Shown here piece by piece: positions 1-8,369 of a stretch of 11,104 nucleotides of DNA. A program made the position numbers and the translations under genes. Each line of letters opens with the position of its first letter. Positions within the stretch are counted from its first letter, which is position 1. The notes beneath the pieces are model-generated. The model worked only from the letters and a program-made list of their open reading frames with translations, made no database searches and was not told the DNA's origin. The stretch comes from Acanthamoeba sp. SK_2022b (Eukaryota > Discosea > Longamoebia > Acanthamoebidae). Location: NCBI GenBank assembly GCA_027943245.1, contig JANDJZ010001161.1, positions 1-11,104 of the forward strand, read 5' to 3'.

Positions 1-1958
1 CACTACATCACCACAACACCATCACAACACCATCACACCACCCCATCACAACACCATCACCACCACACCACAACACCATCACCACACCACCATCACCACA
101 CCACCATCACCACACCACTACAACACCACAACACCATCACAACACCACACCACCATCACCACACCACTACAACACCACAACACCATCACAACACCATCAT
201 CACACCATCATCACCACACCACAACACCACAACACCATCACCACACCATCACCACAACACACCATCCACCACCACATCACAACATCACCACAACATCCAC
301 AACTACACCATTACCATCACCACAACAGCACCACCATCACACCAAAACATCACCACAACATCACCACCACATAACCACTACACCACATCACAACATCACC
401 AGACTATCACCACAACACGACCACAATCTCATTCCAACACCATAACAATACCACAACACCACTAAACCACACCTCCACAACATCACCGCCACATCAACAC
501 CACTACAACCCCACACCACCACAACTACATCACCACAACACCACATCACAATAGCACACTACCACAACACACCAATAACAGCACCACAACACCACCATAA
601 CATCACCACAACCACAACAACACCAAAACAGCACAACATACCACAACATCACCACAACATCACCACCACAACATCACTCCAACAGACCAACACCATCACA
701 CAACCACACCACAACCACACCACATCACCACAACATCACCACATCACCACCACCACATTACACCACATCACCACACCACATCACCACATCACCACCACAA
801 CATTACACCACATCACCACATCACCACCACACAACGCCATCAGCAAAACATCACCACAACACCACCACATCACCACCACACCACCAAACCACCACCACAC
901 GATCTCACCATCATAACATCACCATAACACCACCACCACAAACACCACCACATCACCACAACGCCACCACATCACCAGATCACCAGAACACATCACCAAA
1001 GATCACCACAACACCACTACAACATCAAAACACCATAACATCAACCACTACAGCACCACACCACCATAACCCCACCACTACCACACCACCACACCATCAC
1101 CACAAAACCATCACCACACTACCACACCACCATCACCATAACCGGCACCACACCATCACCACAACACAACACCACCACACAAACACCACAGCACACCCAC
1201 CACATCATCACAACTCCTACAACGCCACAACACCACAGCAACACCACAACACCACATCACAACACCACCACAGCAACTCCACACCATCACCACAAAACCA
1301 CTACAACAACACAATAACACCAACCATAACACCAAAACATCACCACAACACCACCACAATACCACCACAACCACAACAACACCATCACCACAACACAACC
1401 ACAACATCACCACAACACCAACCATAACGCCATCACACCATCACCACACAACCACACCACAACATCACCACACCACCACCATATCACCACAACACCACAA
1501 CACCACTACCATAACATCACCACCACAATAGCACCACAACAGCACCACAACACCCCAACATCACACCTCAACATCACCACAACCCCACCACAACATCAAC
1601 TCACAACACCACCACAACACCATACCACCACTACCACAATATCACCACAACACCATCACCATAACATCACCACCACAACAGCACCACACCACCACCCCAA
1701 CACCCCAACATCACACCACAACATCACCACAATACCCTGCACCCAGCACCACATCAACACCACAACATCACCTCAAAAACGCAACACCACCTACACCACT
1801 GCAACACCAGCACAACACCACCAACACCACTACAACACCAGCACGACACTACTACAACACCACTACAACCAGCACAACACTACTACAACACAACACAACA
1901 CCACCAACACCACTACACCACCAGCACAACACAACTAAGAAACTACGAACATCACCAT
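1..1958. repeat. A/C-only satellite block 1 (CAC/ACA, 11-mer AACACCATCAC)
   Basis: The top strand consists almost only of A and C, with T confined to CAT/CTA contexts and G very rare. Units are irregular mixtures of CACCAC, ACAACACC and CATCACC; the clearest tandem unit is AACACCATCAC, perfect twice at 15-36. Around 1790-1930 a different local motif, CACTACAACACCAGCACAAC, recurs with variations. Open frames here (for example 1156-1425 on the minus strand) only reflect absence of stops in a two-letter sequence and show no protein-like composition. I see no gene, RNA or element in this stretch. Confidence 0.9.
1481..1735. repeat. Higher-order repeat of about 155 bp within block 1
   Basis: The sequence starting ATATCACCACAACACC at 1481 recurs at 1639. 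Both copies continue through CATAACATCACCACCACAA, GCACCACA and CAACACCCCAACATCACAC before diverging. The offset is about 155-158 bp. Copies differ by small indels and substitutions, so this is an old duplication of a long segment, not slippage of the short unit. Confidence 0.6.
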
Positions 1959-1969
1959 ACGCTGTGATG
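1950..1969. other. Hairpin at A/C to G/T strand switch
   Basis: CATCAC (1950-1955) and GTGATG (1964-1969) form a 6-bp inverted repeat around an 8-nt spacer. It lies exactly where the top strand changes from A/C-only to G/T-only. The arms match the satellite motif CATCAC and its complement, so the junction looks like a fold-back of the satellite. Confidence 0.5.
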
Positions 1970-2238
1970 GTGGTGTTTTGGTATTGTAGTATTGATAGGT
2001 TGATTGGTTGGGTGGTTGATAGGTTGGTTGATAGGTTGGTTGATTGGTAGGTAGTTGGTAGGTAGGTTGATTGGTAGGTAGGTAGGTTGGTTGATAGGTA
2101 GGTAGGTTGGTTGATAGGTTGGTTGATTGGTAGGTGGTTGGTAGGTAGGTTGATTGATTGATTGGTAGGTTGGTTGATTGGTTGATTGGGTGGTCTGTAG
2201 GTTGGTAGGTTGATAGGGTGGTTGGTTGGTAGGTTGGT
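1970..2238. repeat. G/T-rich tetranucleotide array (GGTT/GGTA/GATT/GATA)
   Basis: The array runs in a 4-bp register of GGTT, GGTA, GATT and GATA, with few G/T exceptions. Many windows hold four GG doublets 2-3 nt apart, for example GGTTGGTTGATAGGTTGG, which would allow two-tetrad G-quadruplexes on the top strand. The complementary strand reads as YQPTNQPT-type low complexity; because three 4-bp units make four codons, this frame stays open by arithmetic and is not evidence of a gene. It does not match common telomere repeats such as TTAGGG or TTTAGGG. Confidence 0.85.
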
Positions 2239-3040
2239 AGATGACCCTCAACCTGACCCACAACATGACCCACAACATGCCTACAACAGGACCTACACAA
2301 CCTACAACATGACCCCCCAACATGACCCACAACTTGCCCACAACATGCCCTACCTGGCCCCCAACATGACTGACAACATGACCCCCAACATGACCAACAA
2401 CATGACCCACAACATGACCCACAACATGACCCACAACATGCCCACAACATGCCCTACAACATGCCTACAACATGACCCACATGTGCCCACAACACCCCTT
2501 ACATGACCCACAACATGCCCACAACACCCCTTACATGACCCACAACATGACCCACAACATGCCCTACACAACCTACCACATGCCCTACAACATGCCTACA
2601 ACATGACCCACAACATGCCTACAACATGACCCACAACATGCCTATAACATACCCTATATGACCTACAACATGCCCACAACATGCCCTACACGACCCACAA
2701 CATGCCCTACACAACCTACAACATGCCCACAACACCCCTTACATGACCCACAACATGCCCCACAACATGCCCTACATGACCCACAACATGCCCCACAACA
2801 TGCCCTACATGACCCACAACATGCCCCACAACATGCCCTCTCTGACCTACAACATGCCCTACAACATGCCCACAACATGCCTACAACATGCCTACAACAT
2901 GACCCACAACATGCCTACAACATGCCCTACATGACCTACAACATGACCCACACCATCACCACAACATGCCCCACAACACGCCCCACAACATGCCCCACAA
3001 CACCCCCTACAGGACCTACAATGTGCCCACAACACCCCTA
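2239..3040. repeat. ACATGACCC/ACATGCCC satellite, 11-12 bp unit
   Basis: The basic units are AACATGACCCAC (12 bp), AACATGCCCAC (11 bp), AACATGCCCTAC and AACATGCCTAC. A run of four 12-bp units lies near 2398-2440. Larger blocks recur: CCCACAACACCCCTTACATG is at about 2488, 2517 and 2728. The 12-bp unit translates as repeated HNMT on the plus strand and a Cys-rich GSCC repeat on the minus strand. Frames up to 144 codons stay open only because the units contain no stops; nothing outside the repeat supports translation. Confidence 0.9.
2743..2841. repeat. Three tandem copies of a 33-bp higher-order unit
   Basis: Three adjacent 33-bp units begin at 2743, 2776 and 2809. Each contains one ATGACCCACAAC and two ATGCCC-type sub-units. 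The first two are identical; the third diverges at its last codon-equivalent. 33 bp equals 11 codons (MTHNMPHNMPY) and is also three times the 11-bp period seen elsewhere, so the near-identity suggests recent amplification. Confidence 0.85.
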
Positions 3041-3158
3041 CAAAACCCCTATGCAACTCCTGTGCAAGCCTGTATTTAAAACCCCTATGTAACCTTGTGC
3101 CACTTGTAACCTCTATCTAACTCCAATCCAACCCCTATACAACTCCTATGTAACCCTG
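3041..3158. other. Decayed low-copy transition sequence
   Basis: This short stretch uses all four bases and has loose echoes of an AACCCCTATG / AACTCCTATGTAAC motif (3046-3056, 3079-3090, 3128-3156). It may be a heavily mutated ACATGCCC-type array. No open frame with protein-like composition and no RNA fold was recognised. It separates two distinct satellite families. Confidence 0.5.
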
Positions 3159-4139
3159 ATGTACAACTACACCACAACAACACCACAACAACACCACCAC
3201 AACACCACAACACCACAACAACACCACAACAACACCACAACATCACCACAACATCACCACACCATAACCACACCACCGCACCACCACAACACCATCACCA
3301 CACCATCACCACCACACCATCACAACACCATCACAACACCATCACAACACCACCACAACACCACCACCACAACACCACCACTCACACCATCACACCACAA
3401 CACCACACCACCACTCACACCATCACACCACAACACCACACCACCACAACACCAACACCACACCACCACACCACCACCACTCCATCACAACATCCCACCA
3501 CACCACCACAACACCACCACACCACCACCACCACCACCACTCCATCACAACACCACCACCACACCACCACCACACCACCACCACTCCATCACAACACCAC
3601 CACCACACCACCACAACACCACCACACCACCACTCCATCACAACATCACCACAACACATCAGCACAACAACACCATCACCACACCACCACCACACCACCA
3701 CAACACCACCACACCATCACACCACCACAACACCACCACACCACCACAACACCACCACCATCACCACAACACCACCAACACCACCACAACCACATCACCC
3801 ACAACCTGACCACCACCACACCACCACCACCACCACCACCACCACCACCACCACCACCCACCACCACCACCACCACCACCCCACCACCTGACCACCACCT
3901 GACCACCACAACACCACTACCACTACACTACCACCACAGCACCACAGCACCACTACCACAGCACCAGCACAACATCACCACAACACCACCACAACACCAC
4001 AACAACACCACCACAACAATCACAACCACCACCACCACAACACCAGCATCATCACAACACCACCACAACACCACACCACTACACCACCACAACAGCAGCA
4101 CAACACCACCACACCACTACACCACCACCACACCACCAC
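3159..4139. repeat. A/C satellite block 2 (ACACCACCA, CAACAACACC)
   Basis: The block is nearly pure A/C with short T-containing CATCAC elements. Between about 3480 and 3640, CACCACCACTCCATCACAACA recurs several times. A 216-codon plus-strand frame (3159-3809) encodes only His, Thr, Asn and Pro tracts and is a composition artefact. The block abuts the inverted LTR fragment at 4140. Confidence 0.9.
3807..3904. repeat. (CCA)n tract with CTGACC punctuation
   Basis: Nearly pure CCA trinucleotides are bounded by TGACC at 3807, 3889 and 3900. The reverse complement of this pattern (GGT tracts with GGTCAGG) makes up 4236-4393, and the same CCTGACCACC appears again at the end of the window (about 11089-11100). 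The three are members of one repeat family in two orientations. Confidence 0.85.
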
Positions 4140-4235
4140 AACAGGGTTCTCTCTGGTTTTATTACTGCTGAATATATTGTTGTAGACAGTTGTGCTACAA
4201 CATAACTCCAAAACTTAAGGCATGCCTTAATGTGC
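4140..4235 (-). mobile_element. Inverted internal LTR fragment (96 bp)
   Basis: The reverse complement aligns with 8458-8554 of the 3' LTR with three substitutions and one single-base gap. It corresponds to LTR positions about 81-177 of 226, so both LTR termini are missing. Orientation is opposite to the 3' LTR, whereas LTRs of one element should be direct repeats. One end falls inside the hairpin after AATAAA and the other lies 5 bp beyond the 16-bp palindrome TTAAGGCATGCCTTAA (4215-4230). It could be this element's own 5' LTR after inversion, or a fragment of a second copy. Confidence 0.9.
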
Positions 4236-4393
4236 GGTGGTGGTCAGGTGGTGGTGGTGGTAGTGGTGGTGGTCAGGTGGTGGTGGTGGTGGTGGTGGTG
4301 GTCAGGTGGTGGTGGTGGTGGTGGTGGTGGTGGTGGTGGTCGGGTGGTGGTGGTCAGGTGGTGGTGGTCAGGTGGTGGTGGTCAGGTGGTGGT
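4236..4393. repeat. (GGT)n array with GGTCAGG punctuation, fused to gag
   Basis: GGT trinucleotides are interrupted by GGTCAGG about every 11-40 bp. It is the reverse complement of the 3807-3904 pattern. It runs directly into gag at GTGCCAACGATGG with no intervening untranslated leader or start region. Frames crossing it encode Gly/Val/Trp runs and should not be read as a gag N-terminus. Confidence 0.85.
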
Positions 4394-4858
4394 GCCAACG
4401 ATGGAGACAACGACAGACGAATGAGAATGCAGCAGGCGGCTGGCTTCATCATTCTGTGTCTGGACACACAGTTCAGGACGATCTGCTCACACCTCAAGGA
4501 CCCGAGGGAGATGCTGAAGGCACTCGACAAGCAGCTAGCACCAAAGACTACGGGGTATCACACGCTCTACCTCAAGCGCTACTTGAGGATGCAATACAAG
4601 CCTGGAGAGACCCTGGATATGTACTTCAGGCAGCTAGACAAGGCCACAAAGGACCTGGCAGGACAGGACTACAAGGTCGACAAGGACCTGGCACTCACAA
4701 TCATGCTCGATGGACTCCTGGAGGAGTACAAGTCAGTGCAGACAATCATTGAGAGCGCAAGGGAAATGAGCTACAGAGAGGCCAAGCGGCTACTGTTTCA
4801 GCGCGAGGCCGCCCACGTTGTGAAGACAGCAACGCATGAGTCTGTTAACATCGTTTGA
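4394..4858 (+). pseudogene. gag: copia Gag (UBN2-like capsid domain), 5'-truncated
   Basis: About 154 codons resemble the capsid region of copia Gag (UBN2 / Retrotran_gag family), which packages element RNA in cytoplasmic particles. Recognisable pattern: a DPREMLKALDKQL segment, where the family has A-x-E-x-W-x-x-L; the LRMQYKPGETLDMYFRQL segment typical of the middle helices; then DLAGQDYKVDKDLALTIMLDGLLEEYKS, matching the family's L-x-x-x-G-x-x-I-x-D-x-D...LL-x-x-L-P-x-x-Y. The usual N-terminal 70-100 residues are absent because the GGT array replaces them, so no genuine start codon is present. The frame ends at TGA 4856-4858, followed by a second in-frame TGA at 4865-4867. The same frame then reopens and contains the zinc knuckle, so these stops look like point mutations, not the natural end. 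Confidence 0.85.
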
Positions 4859-4867
4859 GCGCCATGA

Positions 4868-5398
4868 GGACAACAGGAGCGAAACTCCAACGCAAAGTCC
4901 AACAACAGCAAACCCAGAAAGTTTACTGGTAAGTGCTTCAAATGCGGTGAGGTCAGGCACAGGAGATGCAACTGTCCCAAGCTCAAGGGCAGGAAGCCCA
5001 GAGATAGCAAGGGAAGCGGCCAGCGAAGCGTCAGAGCGAGAGAAGAGACCGTCCTCTCAGTGACCAAGCAAGTACTAGCCATTACAGAGTCCAAAGACCA
5101 CTGGTATTTGGACTCCAGTGCAACTGCACATGTCACATGCAGGAAGGACTGGCTACACGACTACATCAGTCTTGAGGCCGAAGGGCAGAGCCTACTACTC
5201 AGCGACAACTTCAAGTGCAAGATCGAAGGACTTGGAGTCGTACGTGCGAATGTGCAGGTTGATGGAGTTGAAGAGGTGGTGATGTTTGCAAGAGTATTGT
5301 ACACGCCAGGACTTGCGAAGAACCTCATCTCCACAGCCATGGTGATGGCCAGAGGGAACGAGGTATGGATAAACCGCTCAGGAGGCAGCGTGTTCAAT
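4868..5398 (+). pseudogene. copia nucleocapsid zinc knuckle and aspartic protease, cut by inversion
   Basis: This is the same frame as gag, resuming after the two TGA codons. A canonical CX2CX4HX4C knuckle (CFKCGEVRHRRCNC, 4934-4975) binds element RNA. A basic linker follows, then the retropepsin that processes the polyprotein: WYLDSSATAH at 5102-5131 holds the catalytic Asp (5111-5113), and VLYTPGLAKNLIS at about 5297-5335 is the conserved C-terminal half of the domain. The usual active-site triplet is D-S/T-G; here the third position is Ser, which may weaken activity or be a lineage variant. The frame should continue into GAG-pre-integrase but stops matching the family at about 5399, where the inverted block begins; the open frame to 5458 past that point is antisense readthrough. 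Confidence 0.87.
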
Positions 5399-5401
5399 TT
5401 A
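5397..5401. other. Left inversion breakpoint in pol
   Basis: Plus-strand protease-side coding (ending ...GTGTTCAAT) meets antisense RT-side coding here. On the minus strand the frame ...NEYNAIN arrives from the right and runs into a chance TGA at 5394-5396. Only a few bases around ATTT are shared with the other breakpoint, so any homology used was very short. Confidence 0.85.
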
Positions 5402-5990
5402 TTGCGTTGTACTCGTTGTGCATGGCGGCTTTCCAGTCTTTGGCGTGTGACGAGTTGACAGCTTCGGCGTACGTTGTTGGGGTCTTGACGCTATTCTCGT
5501 CCTGGTACAGCTTGTCCTCTCTTGCTACGCAGGCGTGGAACTCTTGAGAGTAGAGTTTGGGTGCTATCCTCGTGCGTGCCGGCGGTTTCTTGGGTGCAGG
5601 ACGCATTCTGTCGCGCCACGGTATTGGCGTGGGTTTCTTCTTGCTGGTTGTCTTGCGTCCTCCATTGCCCAGCTCTTCATCTGACGGGGTCGCATCCTCT
5701 GCGTGATTGGGTTCACTGGTCTCTTCTACCTCGCTGGCCGGTTCGTTTTCCTGGTTGTTGGCTTCTTCTTCGATGGGTCCTTGATGAAGAGTGACCAGTT
5801 CAGGTTCATTGTGGTGAATTTCCACCCTGGTCGTGGGCGGCAACGGTGGCGGCACGGCGAGTGCTAGGTCCACGTCCGGGTCTCGTACGTTGATGGGCTC
5901 CTTGCTGGGGCCTTCTGGAACGTTAAATATCATGTCTCTCGTCTCTAGTACTTTATTTTCGATCAGAATCCAGTGATGCGAGGCGTCCAC
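5397..5990 (-). pseudogene. copia integrase C-terminal region, linker and first residues of RT (inverted)
   Basis: It continues the integrase frame after an in-frame TGA at 5991-5993. The first part, ASHHWILIENKVLETRDMIF, matches the copia integrase tail that ends in S-R-D-V-x-F. A long acidic, Pro/Glu-rich linker follows (EEEANNQENEPASEVEETSEP, then a basic KKKPTPIPWRDRMRPAPKKP stretch), as is common between integrase and RT. The last part, TYAEAVNSSHAKDWKAAMHNEY, is the conserved leader of RVT_2 (family P-x-T-Y-x-E-A...W-x-x-A-M-x-x-E). It belongs just upstream of the RT frame that starts at 6890, yet lies about 1.5 kb away and antisense, which is direct evidence of inversion. Apart from the TGA the frame is uninterrupted. 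Confidence 0.88.
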
Positions 5991-6896
5991 TCATGCCAGG
6001 CCAAGGTAGATTCCAAGGCGCGTCCGATCTGCCAGCTTGCTTCTACCCACTGGGTTGGTGAGTACTTCGACACGCTGGCTGAACCTGTGTAGATGACCAA
6101 TGTCTACATGCGGTTCGCTCTTGTTGGACCACTGGCTGAGCGGGGTGTTGAAGTCATTGGCTGTCGTCGGTAGCCGGTTGTTGATCATGCAGGCCATGAG
6201 TGCAGCTTCTCCCCAGTACTTCAGTGACATGTTCGCGTCTTGAAGCATGCACCTGACCATCTCTAGTAGTGTGCGGTTGAAGCGCTCTGCCACTCCATTG
6301 TGCTCGGGCGTGCGTGCTGGTGTCCTCTTGTGTGCAATCCTTCTCTCGACTAGGTAGCGCTGAACCGCGGTGCTCGTGTATTCACCGCCCTGGTCGCTCC
6401 GCAGCACTCTGCATCGATGGTTGATGCCTGCCGACTTGAGGAAGTGTCTGATCGTCTCGCTGACCTCACTCCTGTGTCTGATGAGGTAGATTGTTGTGTA
6501 CCGGCTGTAGTCGTCAATGAATGACACGTAGTACCGCTTTCCTGATGGTGTGTCCACTGGTAGTGGTCCACACACGTCCGTGTGGACCCGCTTGAGGGGT
6601 CTGGTTGCTCTTGGGGCCAGTCCATTGTGGATGTCTGGCCGTGTAGCTTTCACTTGAATGCACATGTCGCACGGTGAAAGCGTGCCTCCAGTGTGCGCTA
6701 GACCAAGGGACTTGATCAGGGCACGTAGTCGCGTCTCACCTACATGTCCATAGCGGCGGTGTAGCTGGTTGAGCGAGTAGTTCTCCTGGACGACATTTGC
6801 TTGAGGTTGTGTCGGTTGGATTGGCTTGATCGGTAGCGCCAGCATGCCTCCTTGCAGCATCGCCTGTAGCACTTTTCTGCCCTTGCGATTTGACAA
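5991..6896 (-). pseudogene. copia GAG-pre-integrase and integrase core (inverted, one TGA)
   Basis: Integrase inserts element cDNA into host DNA in the nucleus. Counting from the first codon of the open frame at 6923, the zinc-binding HHCC module has H55, H60, C85 and C88 (HRRYGH...CDMC). The catalytic core has D116 (HTDVCGP), D177 (RSDQGGEY) and E213 (HNGVAERFNR). There are 35 residues between D177 and E213, exactly the DD35E spacing. The triad is intact. Upstream, SNRKGRKVLQ is the start of the GAG-pre-integrase segment and belongs after the protease frame broken at about 5399. Everything before about residue 9 is antisense RT sequence, so the open-frame start is not a true start. The frame stops at TGA 5991-5993 just after GIYLGLA, where the family continues (LGY-x...), so this is a nonsense mutation. 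Confidence 0.92.
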
Positions 6897-6897
6897 A
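6888..6897. other. Right inversion breakpoint in pol
   Basis: Antisense GAG-pre-integrase coding (reading ...SNRKGRK leftward from 6893) meets plus-strand RT coding (NGTFELV from 6896). The bases ATTTGACAAAT at 6887-6897 can be read as part of either side, so the exact breakpoint is uncertain within about 10 bp. Confidence 0.85.
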
Positions 6898-8362
6898 TGG
6901 TACGTTCGAACTGGTACCCCCACCCGCCAGGAGGAAGATCATCAACACCAAGTGGCTATTCAAGATCAAGCGTCACGCGGACGGCTCAATCGACCAGTTC
7001 AAGGCCCGTTGGATAGCGAGAGGATTCACCCAAGTCTATGGGGTAGACTTCAATGAGACGTTCACGCCGGTGGTACGACTTGAGCACCTACAGGTACTCA
7101 TTGTGATAGCTGTACAGGTCGGCTACGCAGTCCATCAGATGGACGTGACCATGGCATTTCTCAACGCTACTCTTCCCAAGGAGAACTATGTGTGGCAACC
7201 TGAGGGTTTTGTGGACAAGGGGCGTCCAGACCACATGTGTCTGCTATGTAAGAGTCTTTATGGACTCAAACAAGCACCCCTCGAGTGGAATCGGACGCTC
7301 AATGCGCACCTACATACGAGAGGCTTCACGCCGACGCGTGCCGACCTGTGCGTCTACATCAGGTACAAGGGCAAGCACACAGTCTATGTAGCGGTCTACG
7401 TCGATGACTGCGTGATCTATGCGCCAGAGCGATTTGTGACAGGTATCAAGAAGGTACTGCACGACGGGTTCAAGATGATTGACCTAGGTATTGCGACTTC
7501 AATCCTGTCACTCAAAGTGATTCGCGACGATGAAGACAGGTCAATACTACTACGTCAAGCCGGCAAGATACAAGAACTACTACACGACTTCAGATTCGCA
7601 ACCTTGAAGGCAATCGGCATGCCCATGGAGCCTGGTCTTCAGCTTCCTACGCTTGAGAAGACCCCACTGGAGTTCATCAATGTACTGTATCGATTGGCTG
7701 TGGGGCGACTCAACTACATTGCCCTGGCCTTGCGACTGGACATTGCGTACACGACATGTGTCCTCAGTAGGCATCTAAACGCCTATGGGGGGGAACACTG
7801 GGCCGTGGTGAAACATTTATTCAGGTACTTGTGTGGCACGCAAGAGCTGGCGATACGATACACGCCAAACGCGAGCGGCCTCACGACTAGAGGCTTCTCA
7901 GATGCCGACTGGGCTGGAGACAAGACTACGCGCAAGTCAACGTCCAGTATACTCTACATGATCGCAGGTGGCCCGGTCTACTGGAGAGTGAAGAATCAAT
8001 CCTGCATAGCTACGTCGACCGCCGAGGCTGAACTCAACGCGCTGGCCGAAGCCATCAAGCACGCGATCTTCCTTGGCCACTTCTACGACGACTTAGGACT
8101 CGATCGAGCGAGTCGAATGCCGATCTACTGTGACAACGAGAGTGCGCTGACGATCGCGACCTCACGACCCGGCGAGTACCATCAGCGGTCGAAGCACTAC
8201 GGCATCAAGTTGGCGCTGGTATGCAAGAACCTAGCCAACGAGACGATTAGCCTTCATCACATGCCCACGGCCATCATGCCGGCTGATATGCTCACGAAGG
8301 CCCTCGGTAGAGGACATGTGAATGACTTGTGTGTTGAGCTAAATCTTGTAAGGTGTTCCTGA
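6890..8362 (+). CDS. pol: copia reverse transcriptase (RVT_2) and RNase H, open frame
   Basis: About 490 codons are uninterrupted to TGA 8360-8362. The product copies element RNA into cDNA inside the particle. RT signatures: NGTFELVPPP...KWLFKIK (residues 3-27), KARWIARGFTQ (38-48), catalytic Asp 85 in QMDVTMAFLN, SLYGLKQAPLEW (122-133) and the YVDD catalytic box at 170-173. RNase H signatures: SDADWAGD (337-344), RKSTSS (348-353), TAEAEL (377-382), CDNESA (414-419) and the C-terminal PADMLTKAL (464-472). The carboxylates of SDAD, EAE and CDN are present. In the SKHYGIK segment Gly replaces the Asp often seen in SRTKH-x-D-I. There is no native start: this is the C-terminal part of a polyprotein whose first RT residues sit antisense at 5397-5460. 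An in-frame TAA follows nine bases after the stop, just before the LTR. Confidence 0.93.
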   Translation: MTNGTFELVPPPARRKIINTKWLFKIKRHADGSIDQFKARWIARGFTQVYGVDFNETFTPVVRLEHLQVLIVIAVQVGYAVHQMDVTMAFLNATLPKENYVWQPEGFVDKGRPDHMCLLCKSLYGLKQAPLEWNRTLNAHLHTRGFTPTRADLCVYIRYKGKHTVYVAVYVDDCVIYAPERFVTGIKKVLHDGFKMIDLGIATSILSLKVIRDDEDRSILLRQAGKIQELLHDFRFATLKAIGMPMEPGLQLPTLEKTPLEFINVLYRLAVGRLNYIALALRLDIAYTTCVLSRHLNAYGGEHWAVVKHLFRYLCGTQELAIRYTPNASGLTTRGFSDADWAGDKTTRKSTSSILYMIAGGPVYWRVKNQSCIATSTAEAELNALAEAIKHAIFLGHFYDDLGLDRASRMPIYCDNESALTIATSRPGEYHQRSKHYGIKLALVCKNLANETISLHHMPTAIMPADMLTKALGRGHVNDLCVELNLVRCS

Positions 8363-8369
8363 TACTGTT

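Noticed and set aside
1970..2238. Telomeric repeat
   Set aside because: The unit is a mixed GGTT/GGTA/GATT tetranucleotide, not a fixed 5-8 bp telomere motif, and the array is internal between satellites.
1935..2450. Minus-strand frames encoding Cys-rich GSCCGSCC and YQPTNQPT repeats
   Set aside because: 12-bp and 4-bp repeat arithmetic keeps these frames open. The repeat family changes mid-frame, so the protein would be two unrelated satellites joined.
2239..3040. CRISPR-like array because of short regular repeats
   Set aside because: The units are contiguous and degenerate with no unique spacers, the context is eukaryotic and there are no cas genes.
3159..3809. 216-codon plus-strand frame rich in His, Thr, Asn and Pro
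   Set aside because: It is a two-letter (A/C) sequence with almost no possible stop codons. The composition is pure repeat, with no domain or start context.
4190..4393. Gag N-terminus starting at 4190 and running through Gly/Val/Trp tracts
   Set aside because: This frame passes through the inverted LTR fragment and the GGT array. Only sequence from about 4394 resembles Gag.
4836..5063. Separate small protein MSLLTSFERHEDNRSETPTQ...
   Set aside because: It overlaps the zinc knuckle and linker, which read in another frame with a perfect CCHC motif. It is most likely a shadow frame, though a short frame excursion near 4836-4900 cannot be fully excluded.
5522..5794. Plus-strand frame rich in Trp, Leu and Cys
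   Set aside because: It is antisense to the integrase C-terminal and linker frame, which has clear family matches on the minus strand.
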